Source of the DNA: Gongronella butleri
Lineage: Eukaryota; Mucoromycota; Mucoromycetes; Mucorales; Cunninghamellaceae
Length of the DNA stretch: 64,000 nt
Reading direction: 5' to 3'
Assembly (NCBI GenBank): GCA_025201375.1
Contig: JAIWZP010000008.1
Coordinates: forward strand, 372,001-436,000
How positions within the stretch are numbered: the first letter of the stretch is position 1; every line of letters starts with the position of its first letter. The notes below the pieces were generated by a model. The model ran no database searches. It saw nothing but the letters and a program-made list of their open reading frames with translations, and had not been told where the DNA came from. Position numbers and translations under genes: made by a program. Shown here one piece after another: positions 11,238 through 22,606 of the stretch.

Positions 11238-14200
11238 ATGGATGAAATACGGCGCTTACTAGACCAACTTGATGTTGATGAAGGCAAGCAACTGACGGTG
11301 GTGTCGCTGTTTGGATGCAGCGCGCTACGTCGCGAGCGCGACCAGCATGCGCTGGACTCGCTCACGATTGCCAATCGTGTGGTTGGCAAGGACGTGTTTG
11401 TCGCTCGCTACAAGGTAAAAAGATCGCCCTTCAAGCGGCATTGTGTCTTTGCTCATTTTGTTTTCCTGTCTTTCTACTGTTTCGACATAGCCATTGAAGC
11501 CACACACCATCGAGGTAAGTATTTGGCTTGTTTTTTTTTTTTTTTTTTGGTCCGTGATCCATTTTTCTTACAAAGCTCCACTACTTAGGTGGCCGACGAT
11601 CTGCAGCTTTATATTGACAAGGAAGAGGACACCGCGTATCTCTTTTTTGATTCTCGGGTGACCATTGACGACTGGACGCTTTTGTACGATGCGCAATATG
11701 CAGATACGAGCGACGACACGACGGACGCGAGCGTGAAGCGGCCCAAGGTATAAGGATCACGCGAATGAGGCGAGATCGTGATACCGACGCGCTCTTTCTT
11801 TTTTTTTTCTTTTTTATGCATGCCAGGGAGGTGTCAATGAGGGATTTCGTGCGAGCACGATGCGCGGTCTGATGCTGATGTTCCTTATCTCGCATCTCGT
11901 GGTGGTAAGATGGCGCGACACGGAAATGGTGCCTTTTTTTTGACTTTTTTTTTTTTTTTTGTGTAGCCGATTTTGCCGCCGACGTTGCTGCATTCCGAAT
12001 TGCTGTCGACGCTTGTGATCCTGCACCAGGCCAAGGCTGGAATCAACACACATTTGCTGCAATTCGAGATGCATTGCTGGAAACACTGGGACTTTTCCGT
12101 GCCATCGACCATATTTGAGAAAAAAGACGCGGATTCACGGCGCGAGCGCGAGCGGCTGAACGCGCAGCTGACAGGATGGTGGGGTCCAGCCAAAGGCGTT
12201 CCATTGCTGGCGTGCATTGTCGCCAACGTAATAACAAACATGATAAAAGAACGCGTCGTTGCTTGGATCCATGTTGTCTCATAATTTTTTTTCCTTCTCC
12301 AATGGTAGGTACCCGTGCCCAATGTCGAAGGCACGACTCGCGCCACGCTGCCTGTTTTTATGAAGAAATTGCAAGATTCATTGCAAAACAAGCTCAAATA
12401 TGTCCTACGCATGGCCCATCTGCTTCCACCGATTCTCCCCGACGGCAATCTTGGAAATATTGAATTTCGGTAAGGAAGGCGCCTCTTTTTTTTTGCGCCA
12501 TCTAGACAATTTTTTTTTCATATTTAGATCCTTGTTTTGTCTCGCGCTCGGCTCATACCCCTTTTTGCATCTTATTCCGAGCATTCCGCACCGTCTACTC
12601 AAGCAAAAGAGAGAAGCGACGACTCCATTCATCGACGAGGCTCTGCCCGACATGGATCAATTTCTGACCACGACGCTGGCTACCAATGTGCATCTTGACA
12701 AGGCGATTCGCGTCATTTGTGACGATGTGATGCCATCCGATGATGCGAACAAGCAGCAAGACGCACTGTCGTCCGTGACAAATATGCTGGAAGAGTATGG
12801 CGACAAGCAGCTGCAGCAGTTCATGGCGCATTGGGTCAAGATGGCGCGCCACAGGAACCCGATGCACGTTCAGGTCATGTCACAACATGCATCTGCGGCT
12901 TCAGCGTCCTCTTCCTCATCAACGTCGTCCTCGCGTCGTCACGGCGGCAACAGCAGCCACAGCAACACGAGCCAGGAGGTCAAACAGACGAATATCCCAT
13001 TGCCATCGACGCTCCAATTTCTTTCAGCGCTCGTGTCCCTCGTGTCATTGATCTACAACAAGCTGTTTGCCGAGGCCGAGCACGACGACTTTCGAAAAAT
13101 CATCATGGCCGATGCGCGCAGCACAAAGGGCATGATCCAGCAGATCGACGTCATCCTCCGCAAGAAAATACGCAATGCCGTCGACATCGAAAAGGTGTTT
13201 TCCCGCACGTAAGCGACTCGCCACAAGAAAATGACGACGATGGCACGCGTGCGTGATCCGATCCCGTTATTCATGAATGATTTTCTTTTGGATTTGTAGC
13301 CATTGCAAAGAAATCATGCAAAAATGCAAGGACATTTATCTTCAAGGCTCGCCGCCTTATTACACCGAGTCGTACCATTTGCTAAAGGTAATAGATTCAT
13401 CCGTAGAAAATAGGATTTGATCTCCTTATGTCGCTTTTTTTACTTGTTTAGATGGAAAATGTGCTGCGGTTGTACAAATCCATGACGCGCGGCGTGGCTG
13501 CCGAGGAATATGGCCATCGTCTGGAGCGTGAATGCGACTTTTTATGGAAGCAAGGCCGACAGAGCTGCGAGGTGCTCAGTTTGACTGGCAAAGTGTGCCA
13601 ATTAAAGGTAGACAATCACGAAAATGCATGATACGTGTGTGAATTCATCGTTTTTTTTTCTTTCCTTGATTCGCATTCAAGCTTGGTCACGGGGCAATGG
13701 AGCCATCACACAAGAATGATGCAATTTTGACAGAGAGCAGTCATCTTGTGGCCGACTCTAGCAAACACAGCACCGGCCACACGTTTACACATGCCTGTAC
13801 CTGTGGCAGGACGCAAATGGCTAGAGAAGACCCATTCGACCTGACGGTAAAAAAAAAAAAAAAAAAAAAAAGAGGATTTTACACTCGATTGACACACGTT
13901 TTTTTTCTTTGTAGGAGGCCAATGTTGATTTTTACGATCATTTCGGCTGTTGTTTGGGCAATGGACACAAGGCTGCCGATCTGGATGCATTGACACGCGT
14001 GTCGAGCGCGTCACCCGTATGTTTTGATATGCCGACGCTACCGGCGACGGATGCGGTGCTGCTGCGCCTTGGTGCTGCGTCGGATTATCGCAATTCCGTC
14101 GGCTTGGAGCGCTATGAAGGCTTTACAGCAAACACCAATTACCTGATACCATGGATTCTCACGACATTGTCGGATCTGCGTGCCAAAAAGACCGGTGGTC

Positions 14201-15373
14201 AACAAGACCACCACGCGTCTACAGCTACCGCTGCCGCTTTGCCACCTGCTACAACGCATGGCCCTCCAACGACGCCTGCAAAGTCGCCATCCACCGCAAA
14301 AAAACCAACGCCTGCGCCGGTCAAGGCTGCCCCTGCTGCAAAAAAGCAAGATATTGACTGGCCGGCGCTTGGGGCACCTATACAAGGTTGGGGTTTTCTT
14401 CCAATTGGTGTTTCTGCCGTGCTAACACCCACTTTTGTGTGTGATTTATTTTTTACTAGTTCCTGAGAAAGCCCCTGTCGTGCACCATGTGGCACCATTG
14501 GACGCGTTCCCGGCGCTTGGATCCTTGCCAAAGGCGCCCGTGGCGCCCACGACGGCCAAAACCAGCGAATCCAAGCCGCAAATTGAGACATCGACACCAC
14601 TGCCAGTGACGACCGTGACCACCCAATCGTCGGCGTCCACCACGCACCATCGGGCGGCCAAGCGCGAGAAGAGACAACGTGGCGACAAGCGTTCGCGCCT
14701 GGAAAATCAAATCCGCGGCTTCTTGGGTGCCGAGTACGAGTGCCCAAAGGGTCATCGCTTCCTCAGCTGTGGCGACGGCCGAGTCTGCAAACTCGGCCAC
14801 AAGGGACATCCAAAGGTAAAGGACAGAAACCAAAAAAAAAAAGTAATTAGCGCGAGGCGTTTCGTTGATTTTTTTTTTTTGTGCGGCCAGGAACACGGCA
14901 AGTATTTTGTGCAGCAGGATCTGCCTCTGTACGTTCTCTGCCCTTGTAATTTTGCAGACTATGGCAAAGGAAAGATGAATCCGGATATTCTCGCGCAATT
15001 GCAACGATTTTATATTGTGACGCCGGATGCCGACGTGTCCATTAGCTTAAAACCGAGAATCCAGGTAAGCATGACTCTCCTGGGGGGAGCAAGTGGAGCG
15101 AGCGAGCGAGAGAGATGGACGATTCACGTTTGCATTTATCTTTTTTATTACGTGAAGATCACGGTGCCTGAATCGGATGAACCCATTGAATTAACGCTTG
15201 GCATCAAGGACCGCCTTTTGCTGCCCAAGAATGGCACATACGTTCTACGTCTTCCATTCATCTACCGCAACCCAGCGACTAACAAGCCCCTGGCGTTCGG
15301 ATCGACCATCCAGCAACGCCTCAACAATGTCATTTTTAAAAAGGATTGCTTCAAAATCGAATTTTTGGAATAA
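11238..15373 (+). CDS. SMG8: SMG8, nonsense-mediated mRNA decay kinase-complex subunit
   Basis: Fourteen exons: 11238-11414, 11491-11514, 11589-11747, 11827-11904, 11967-12227, 12309-12469, 12528-13208, 13300-13387, 13452-13607, 13682-13846, 13915-14386, 14460-14815, 14891-15064, 15158-15373; 1055 residues. All joins are in frame. SMG8 binds SMG9 and restrains the SMG1 kinase that phosphorylates UPF1. Diagnostic parts: an N-terminal LTVVSLFGCSALRRERDQ stretch (the degenerate G-domain start), the cysteine cluster HACTCGRTQMAREDPFDLTEA around residue 680, the ECPKGHRFLSCGDG motif, and a C-terminal beta-rich domain with YVLRLPFIY. A disordered Pro/Ala/Lys insert lies between the cysteine cluster and the CPKGHRF motif. 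Family assignment rests on the CGR-DPFD and CPKGHRF motifs together. Some micro-exons (24 bases for exon 2) should be tested with RNA. Confidence 0.9.
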
Positions 15374-15411
15374 AAAATTTTTTTTCTCATTGTATGAAGG
15401 AATCTATGACT

Positions 15412-16854
15412 TTATGAAATAATATTGGATTCTGTAAAGTAGGACGTTTCTATCAAGGCACCATCATGCTGGCCAAAATCGACACGCAGGCCGTCAAAAG
15501 CAGGCGCGACACGGATATCCAGCTCCTTCAGCTCCTTTTCCAGTTCATAGTGGTCCATCTTGTGCCCAAAGCCGACGTAGTACGACTTTAGCGCATTAAT
15601 ACGTCGCGTCGCGGTGATCGCGTCATCAAGACCATAATGAGAAGCGTGTGATTCGCCATCTGGATGCGTAAAAAAATAAAAGCATGATTAGATTGCCTAT
15701 TTTTTTCTCTCTCTTTGCTCCCAATTGTTTCGACTTACGGCGCAGGCAATCCAGGACCAAGATGCTGGGCTTATACTTGGCAATGTGCTCAAATACTTCC
15801 TCCGGGATATAATTGGTGTCTGAAATGTACGTGATCGGGCCAATTTGGAAGCCGTGCGAGATGAACGGCTGGCCAGTCGCCAGGATCTTGCCGTGGTGCA
15901 CTTTAAAAAAAAAAAAAAAGAGTCAGACATTTCTGCGCGATAGTTTTGCCATGACGCGTCGCGTGAACTCCATTTCTCTGCTTTTTTTAATGCCCGATTG
16001 CCTGCATGCCCATTACCTGGCAAAGGATCCAATTGAAGATCATGAATCAAAATCGACTTGCTTGGGTCGAATACGTGGAATTGGAACGTGGCGACATCAC
16101 CGCCGCCTGATGACGTGCGCAAAAACGAAAAAAAAAAAAAAAAATGAAAAAATCGAGGTCAGGTGCTGCACTTGTCGAAAAAAAAAAGTGATCAACTTGC
16201 CTGTGGCGAATTCCGCGCTGACAAGGAATGGGTACGAGCGCTGGACGACCTCCATGGTGTCCGGACAGAGGAACAGATCGACTTTGGGCTGCACACCGTG
16301 GTTCGTCAGCATGCGCAGATCGTCCAAGCCGCCAATGGCATCCATGTGGCCGTGCGTCAACACCACTGCGTCCAATTCACGGATGCCATACTTTGGAAAC
16401 AGGGTGGTCGAGCTCTCTAAATGTAAAAAAAAAAAAAAAATCGAGCATGAGGCTCTGGACGTTGCCCTCGTCTCTTACCGTAAAAGGTTTTGCCGCAATC
16501 AATCAAGATGGTTCTGCAATGAACAGTCGATGAGTCACCATTTTGCTTATCACAAAAAAAAAAAAGCGAAAAACGACGTACCTGAGCCTGTGGCCGGGAG
16601 GATCGCTATGCTTGCGGAACCGAATCACCACAGACACATTGCCTCGCTTGTTTTTGCGGCCCTCCTCCGTGACAGACGAGAGACAAGCTTGACAGTTCTG
16701 ATCAGGGGCTGTCAAACAGGCCAAGTTGGGAATACAGCCCGAGTTGCCTAAGGAAAAATTAGGTCAAACGTCAGGTCCATATTACACCCAAGCCGAGACA
16801 AGTCGCTTGCGCTTTACCAGTGCCTAAAAAGATGAGGTCGACAATAGTGGCCAT
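15412..16854 (-). CDS. PhnP-like metallo-beta-lactamase-fold hydrolase
   Basis: Seven exons in coding order: 16854-16818, 16747-16582, 16513-16479, 16416-16201, 16106-16017, 15900-15739, 15659-15412; 317 residues in frame. N-terminus FLGTGNSGCIPN is the usual first strand. The metal site is LTHGHMDAIGGLDDLR, with His101, His103 and Asp105 and the Asp-Ala variant seen in PhnP relatives. ITYISDTNYI supplies the bridging aspartate, and two late histidine-rich strings (RHGESHASHYGLDD and GFGHKMDH) complete the site. Cysteine-rich CLTAPDQNCQACLS between strands 2 and 3 is typical of the fungal PhnP-like group and may bind a structural zinc. The substrate in fungi is not known; a phosphodiester is likely by family. 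Intron 4 uses a GC donor (16200-16107). The stop lies 38 bases from the SMG8 stop in convergent orientation. Confidence 0.85.
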
Positions 16855-17284
16855 CGTGGAAAGTTAAAAAAAAGGGGAAAAAGTGGGAAGAAAAAGGAAA
16901 AAAAAAAAAAGGAACAAAAAGATCATTGGACAAAAGCGGCGACCCATTTTTCAGCAGCTTTCGGGGATCGCCGCGTCTAAATTTGGATGGTGAAAGAAAA
17001 GCTGGCAATTCCGGCCACGCGGAGCCATGGAGCCTCGGAATAGGTGTCAAACGCAAAGTCATTTCCCCTTTTTTTTTTTCTGACACATCTCCCTATTTTT
17101 GCTGCTCCCACCGCCTATCAACCAAAAAGAGGCCATCAAGCTGCATGAAAATAGACCGAGACTTTCCGCGGAAAAGAGTCATTAGGCTTCGCTTGGCGCG
17201 TGATGATGCTGATTTTCGAGTTTTTTTTTTTTGATTGAAAACGACGCGTCCCATGGCGCTTGACTTGGCGTGCTAAACACGTTT
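16855..17284. other. Promoter and 3' flank region
   Basis: 430 bases with A runs after 16865 and T runs at 17070-17080 and 17220-17232. It holds the upstream region of the metallo-hydrolase and the 3' end of the PQ-loop gene, whose stop is followed by TTTTATT (minus-strand AATAAA-like). No gene seen. Confidence 0.45.
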
Positions 17285-18475
17285 TTATTCATTGTCGCGC
17301 AAGAGGGGGGTATGCTCATTGACGGTGGAGCCGTCCAAGTCGCTGAGGCCGAGGCGCTTGCTCCTAAAGTGCCAGACGATGCACAGAGCGAGCAGCGTGC
17401 CCTGGAGGATGCCAGTGACCATGTAGGTGATCCACGCGGTCCAATTGGTGCCTGGACGCACGATCAGCGAGTAGACAAACAGCGCGGTGCCTGGCGTTTG
17501 CAACATCATCATGGGAATGCTCAGTGCGCCCACTGATTTGCGATGCCACGTCTTCCAGATCTGTGGAATGTACTGCATGGCTGCCAAAATCATACTCAAG
17601 ATGCCCAAGAATCCTGCCCACAGGTTCGTGAGTGGACTGTCGACAGGTCCACCGACAAGGAAGAGCAAAACAACAGAAACAATCACGGAAACGACCAAAT
17701 GCGCGAGGCACAGCATCGCAATCACCAGCGACACTTTCCACTCGTCCGAGATCGCGTGGCTCACGGGTCCGGGCAAGTCCAGGTGCAAGCCCTGCGGAAG
17801 GTGCGCGCCAGACGGCATATCGCTCGTGTCCGCAGCGCCATTGGCCTTGCGCTTGCGATACTCTGGGAAATATAACAGATACAAAACAAAGCTAAACAAC
17901 AAAAATAAAAAAAAAAAAGGTAGTCAGGTCAGCCTCGGATGCCATGGAGGGAAAAAAAAAAAAAAACGACGCGCACGACTTACACGAGCGAAAACATGGC
18001 CCATTGCAACCCAATCTGAAACACGCCCATCAAGCTCTCCAAGCACGCGCCCGTCGACTAGGAAAAAAAAAGGCCGTGTGAGCCACAAAAACAAAAAAAA
18101 CGAGCGCGTTTAAATCTTACCAAGGACGCGCAGCAGGCAATGGCCTCCCATTGCAACAAAATGATGTTCAAAAAGCTCGATGTGGACGATACAACGCCTA
18201 GCAACAAGAACCACGAGCTGAACCCCTCGCTTGTCTTGTTGGCAATGATGCGATAGTGCTATGACGACAACAAAACAGATAAGGATCTCGGGTAATTTGC
18301 GACTTTTGCGACGTTTTTCGACGCCTTTTTGCTTCTTTTTTCTCTTTTTTTCTTTTTTTACCTGCGGCAGGTACGAGATGACAAGGCCAATGCATAGAAA
18401 GAGGCTGATATACAAAGTCGTGGGGTCATGATGAGGCTGGCATTGCGACCTATCGAGTGAAGAAAGTGGTATCAT
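17285..18475 (-). CDS. PQ-loop repeat membrane protein
   Basis: Four exons: 18475-18362, 18258-18121, 18057-17984, 17891-17285; 310 residues. Two PQ-loop motifs are visible: LVISYLPQHYRIIANKTSEG (residues about 32-51, across the first intron) and AMQYIPQIWKTWHRKSVG near residue 220. About seven hydrophobic spans fit the seven-helix fold of the PQ-loop family (cystinosin, Ypq, MPDU1 relatives), which includes lysosomal/vacuolar amino-acid exporters. The tail EHTPLLRDNE has an acidic dileucine-like ExxPLL signal, consistent with sorting to the vacuole. The exact start is uncertain: an in-frame ATG 66 bases upstream would add a hydrophobic leader. The transported substrate cannot be read from sequence. 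Confidence 0.82.
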
Positions 18476-21166
18476 GGAGCGAAACAAGCAAAAGCAGTAA
18501 AAAGAAACAAGAAAAAGACACAAGGGGTTGCCCGTCGGCATTGCAAAAGAGTTTGTGCCCCTCGGTCAGCTGGCCTTCCCATTCGCCTTTTTTGGGACTG
18601 CGCCCCCGCCCCCACTCCCCAAAAAACAAGGAGCGTGTTGTCGTCAATGCCGCGAACACGCTCATTTTTCTATGAGGTCTACCCATTTGACCTGAAACTT
18701 GAAAGTCATTGTTGCCTTGCATCCGTCTTTCACTAACCCCATGTGTTCTGGAGGGGCTGGAAAGCACTTTTTGGAGAGAAAAATCGCAAAACGCCCCAAA
18801 TGGCTGTTTTCTGCCAATTCGTCAAAACTGATGCATCCGAGAGGGCCATCTGCCCATTACGAATATTTTTCCAATGTTTCTCGTTCAAATGAGGCTTTCC
18901 CTGTGACGCTGCTGTCACAGATTGGCTAGCAATCCCAATTTTCAAAATCACGAATTTTCCAAGGGGCTCAGTCGAGGCCTTGAAAATGGTGAAGTCAAAG
19001 TCCTCAGATCACCTTGCCCTTCAAGTATGGGGTGAACATGTAACGTTCACCGGCGAAAACACAATAAAAACCAGGGGTCCATTGATTGGATCTCGCGTAA
19101 AACGCAAAAAGTTGCAAATTTTCACCTTAAGACAAACTCGACGAGGATTGGGCGCTGCGCCTTGAAAGTTGTATCATTAGAAAGAGTACAACTTGGAGCG
19201 AGCGTAGGCATGGGTAATCACTTGAAAATGATGCCTTTTGGCAGAGTTGACGCGACAGCAAAATTAAGCCTGGAGGTTTGACGCGTCAAAAACCGCGTCA
19301 GACGTCGCGTTACACGCGCCTGTTATTAAAAAAATCTATGCACCTGGCGTCTCTCTTGCTAGTATATCCGTCGGCGCGTCTCCATGGACGCGTATTTCCC
19401 GTGCAATTCGCGCTTGAAATTTAATCCAAAATCGCTCATTGCTCGTCAGCAAGGTTTTGGATAATGGTCTTTTTTTGTCATTTTTGTGGTTTTACCATGC
19501 GATTCACCTTGCGTGCAAGTTTGATGGCATTCTGAGATCCCATGTTTTGGAATTTTGGTTTGGCGGTACGACATGACTTTTTTTTCATTTGTCTGTGGCG
19601 CGCCATCATTTGCTTTTGGCGGCTGCAAATAGCGCCTCCTTAAGGTTTGTCGCTAGCTATTACGCGTTGGAATGTATTTCGTAGTGCCAAAGTGCCCCGT
19701 ATGCTAGACGACAATGATGCCCAAAGCAAAATGGCCAGTTTCGCAATTTTTGCGACACGTGGTGTTCCGACAGCTCTCAAAACTTGAGCATTGCATACTT
19801 TGCGTTTAGAAACAATGGAAACGCACGCTGGTCGTCACTTATGAGCGTTCGTTCAAGTTGACCGTCCTTCTGGTTTTTTTAAATCTTATTTTGCATTTTT
19901 CATCGTTTTGAACCGGCCGATGACGATATAAAATAGTTGTATACGGCACATTGGTGAACGTGGTTCAAAGGATAAGACGCCTTGCCAACACTTTTTATCT
20001 ATTTGCTCAAGAGTATCTGCTGTAAATCCCAATTTGCTCATCAACATTGAGCCTAGTTTGAAATATTTATTGTACGCGCGCTGACTTTGCCTACCCCAGC
20101 TTTCCTCGGCTCTCAAAGGACAAATGGTCCAAATTTGACAGAGATTGAATCACGGTAATGCCACCAATTCGCGAATTGGCGCGATTTTAACCATTTGAGA
20201 CCTTTTTGCCCCCCCGTGCTCGGAATAATGCACTACAAGTGGTCTTGTAGATAACCCAAGTTTCAGCTCTTAGCGTGCTGCGCTCTAAAAATAGAGAAAA
20301 AAGAGGCGGTCGCAGAGATTTATCGCGTTTGGTGCTTTTTGGGACTAATCACGGGCGAGGCAACCCAAGATCATGCCTTTTGTGCGGATGTGACCCTGCA
20401 TACATGATGCTCGTTGGCGGTAGCGTTCATTTTCGTCTGCGTTGAACCGCCGAGTAATGAAACGGTAGTGTGAAAAAAGCACATTTCAAGAGGTTGATCT
20501 GGAAACAGCTATCAAAATCAATTGAATTGAGCATGTTTGATGTCATTGTTTGCTTTTCACAGCACATGATCGGCTCCGTGAACGTGTGCATAGACAGAGA
20601 GACAGAGTAACATGAAGAGCATCCTATTCCGTGCTTGTGAAATGCACGCGTGTTTCCTGGGCGGCATGTGTTGCGCTAAAATATGCAAAATCAACCACCA
20701 TGAGCCGATGGAGCGTGAATTGACTTGTCAGAGGCTCACGTGCCGCGTTCCCAATGGCATAGCCAGCCAATCAGACTATCGTGATGCCTTCATATCAAGG
20801 TAAAAGGAGCAAATGCGCTAGGCATCACGCTTTGCCAAGGGTGTCTTGGCGATTGCAAGTGATTAGTGACTGGTGCAGCGCTCGGAGAGAGCTGGATGGC
20901 ACCGAAAAGGAGCAAAAAGATGACAAAGCAGCAGAACAAAATGGCAAAAAGAAATTAAAAAATAGAGTGCTCGCGCGGGCCCCCCGGAATGGGACGGATC
21001 ACACAGAGCGTACAAAGCAAGCACATGCCGAAATTTTTAAAAAACGTGGGTTTTTGATTTTCACGCACGCATTGACACCATTCCCTTGCCGAAAGGGTGC
21101 CTTTTTTTGACAGGTTTGCTTTTTGGGTTGCATTTGTGTGCCATCCACGCGACACACATGACGGCT
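18476..21166. other. Gene-poor region with repeat D
   Basis: About 2.7 kb without a supportable gene. Repeat D occupies 18860-19800. From 19800 to 21100 the sequence is non-coding by eye, with scattered short open frames (longest about 100 codons) that have no splice signals or recognisable motifs. Frequent ACGCGT/GACGCGTC palindromes occur at 19270-19400. Confidence 0.5.
18860..19800 (+). repeat. Dispersed repeat D, copy 1
   Basis: Aligns, after reverse complementing, with 42300-43300. Shared anchors in order: GTTTCTCGTTCAAATGAG, AATTTTCCAAGGG, AAGTCCTCAGATC, ACAATAAAAACC / GCAATAAAAATC, ACTCGACGAGGATTGG / ACTCGACGAAAATTGG, AGAAAGAGTACAACTTGG / AGAAAGAGCACGACTTGG, CAATTCGCGCTTGAAATTTA / CAATTCGCGTTTAAAGTTTA, and the GGCTGCAAATAGCGCCTCC block. 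Identity is roughly two thirds by eye. The element is about 0.9-1 kb, has no intact frame, and its ends were not resolved. Confidence 0.75.
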
Positions 21167-21856
21167 TTATTGATAATGAGACTTTAATTGCTCTACGTAG
21201 GCGATGTATTGTATCTCGGCTTCCACTTGCGGCATGCCTAACCCCAAGGAAAAAAAAGAGTTTGAACATTTTTCAGCAATCAATGGGCGATTCATGTGAC
21301 GCAAGCCAGGCGCACACGCCTCCTTTTTTTTTTTTTTTACCTCGGTTCTCGTCCCAAGCAAGCCACTTGTAGCGTGCCTTGAGGTCGAGCGTGGGCTTTT
21401 CTATGACATACGTTAAAAAAAAAGGCATTGGTATGACTGAGCGGGATCAAAAGCGCATTGTCGGGCGTTGCGGGGCGTGACAATAGCATGACGAGCCAAT
21501 TTGCTGGGCGTAAGGTGCGCCCAGACACTTGTGTGTACCTTACCTGTTTCATTGTCACCGAGCGTGGCTTGCTTGTACAAGCCATACAATCTAAGCAATT
21601 CTTCGTCCTCGGGCAGACGCGTGAAATTCTTGGCCTGCTTTGCCGCTTCTTCAAATTTCTAGGGTGACAAAAACAAAAGATGCAATAGATTGGTCAGCCA
21701 TTGAGAGCGCAAATTGTTGGATCAATGCGCGCGCGTGTGTGTCGGTGTGTGTGTGTGTGTGTGTGTGTGTGTGGCTCCGCTTGCGCACGCATTGCGTTTG
21801 ATATCATTGTCCATTGTGTGCTGCCAAAGGCATTTTAGACTTACAGCTGAGGGCAT
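21167..21856 (-). CDS. ACB1: Acyl-CoA-binding protein
   Basis: Four exons: 21856-21845, 21658-21544, 21400-21341, 21237-21167; 85 residues, the normal length of this family. It carries long-chain acyl-CoA esters in the cytosol. The four-helix domain is complete: KFEEAAKQAKNFTRLPEDEE, LLRLYGLYKQATLGDNE (Tyr and Lys contact the ligand), KPTLDLKARYKWLAWDENRG with the conserved KxRYKW helix, and a last helix ending YIAYVEQLKSHYQ. Exon 1 codes only MPSA, so the first intron (21659-21844) separates the start from the domain, and a TG microsatellite sits inside it. Start choice is supported by length and by the lack of any other upstream ATG in frame. Confidence 0.93.
21733..21773. repeat. TG/GT dinucleotide microsatellite
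   Basis: About 19 TG units with one interruption (GTCGG), preceded by GCGCGCG, lying inside intron 1 of the acyl-CoA-binding protein gene. Alternating purine-pyrimidine sequence of this kind can adopt Z-DNA and is usually length-polymorphic. Confidence 0.9.
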
Positions 21857-22606
21857 GACGTGTAAAGAAAGCAAAAAAAGAAATAAGAAAAAAGGGGGGT
21901 GAAAATGGAAGAAAAGAAGAAGAGAGAGGTGGCCAATGTTCAGAGTGCTTGTGTGCTGCGTGGGGATCGTTTTTGAATCAAAATCTGCTGCTGAGTTTCA
22001 ACGTTTTTGAAAAACAAAATTGCCGTGTGTGATGCTGATGTTGCAAGTGAAGCTTTTTTTTTTCCAGAGCAGATCCTGCACTCTTTTTTTTTCGTACATC
22101 ATCCGCCAACCTTGTTGCAAACCCTCTCTTTTTACCCGCGCGGATGCGCCACAGCATCCAATTGGCCTTGTGCCCATCTGTTCCCGCGCGTGCGTTAAGC
22201 GCGTTTGATCCTTTTTACCATTTGCCACGGTTTCCCGGCATGGCGGCAGAATCGTGTGCCGTGAAGGAACCAGCTATCATATGCATTCAACGCATTGGAT
22301 GCATTTTTAGCGTATGATTTAGACTTTGATGAGGCCATTGTCGCCCAAGAACAAAAAAAAAAAAAAAAAAAAAAGACGCGAAATGATCGGAGTGCCCGCA
22401 TGTTGAGAGGAGACAAAGGTGGGCAAGCTTGCTTTTTTGTTTCCACGTGCTTTCTGTCTCTTGCAACCCCAAACATGCAAAACCAAGGAGTTTAAAAATC
22501 CGCTTCTGCTGCCAAATTCAAATGGATGCGCCGTTGTCAGCACCCTTTTTTGGCTTCTTTTGCTCCACCTTTTTTATTATTATTTCTCTTTCTTTCTAGT
22601 CGCGCT
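21857..22606. promoter_or_regulatory. Shared divergent promoter of acyl-CoA-binding protein and epoxide hydrolase
   Basis: 750 bases between two divergent start codons. It includes an A24 run at about 22352 and T runs near 22056 and 22084. CTTTCTTTCTAG sits 7 bases before the epoxide hydrolase ATG and looks like an acceptor, so a 5' UTR intron is possible. No TATA box could be assigned with confidence. Confidence 0.4.

Noticed and set aside
20612..21110. Short plus-strand frames of 63 and 109 codons
   Set aside because: No motif, no splice signals, overlapping the 3' flank of the acyl-CoA-binding protein gene.
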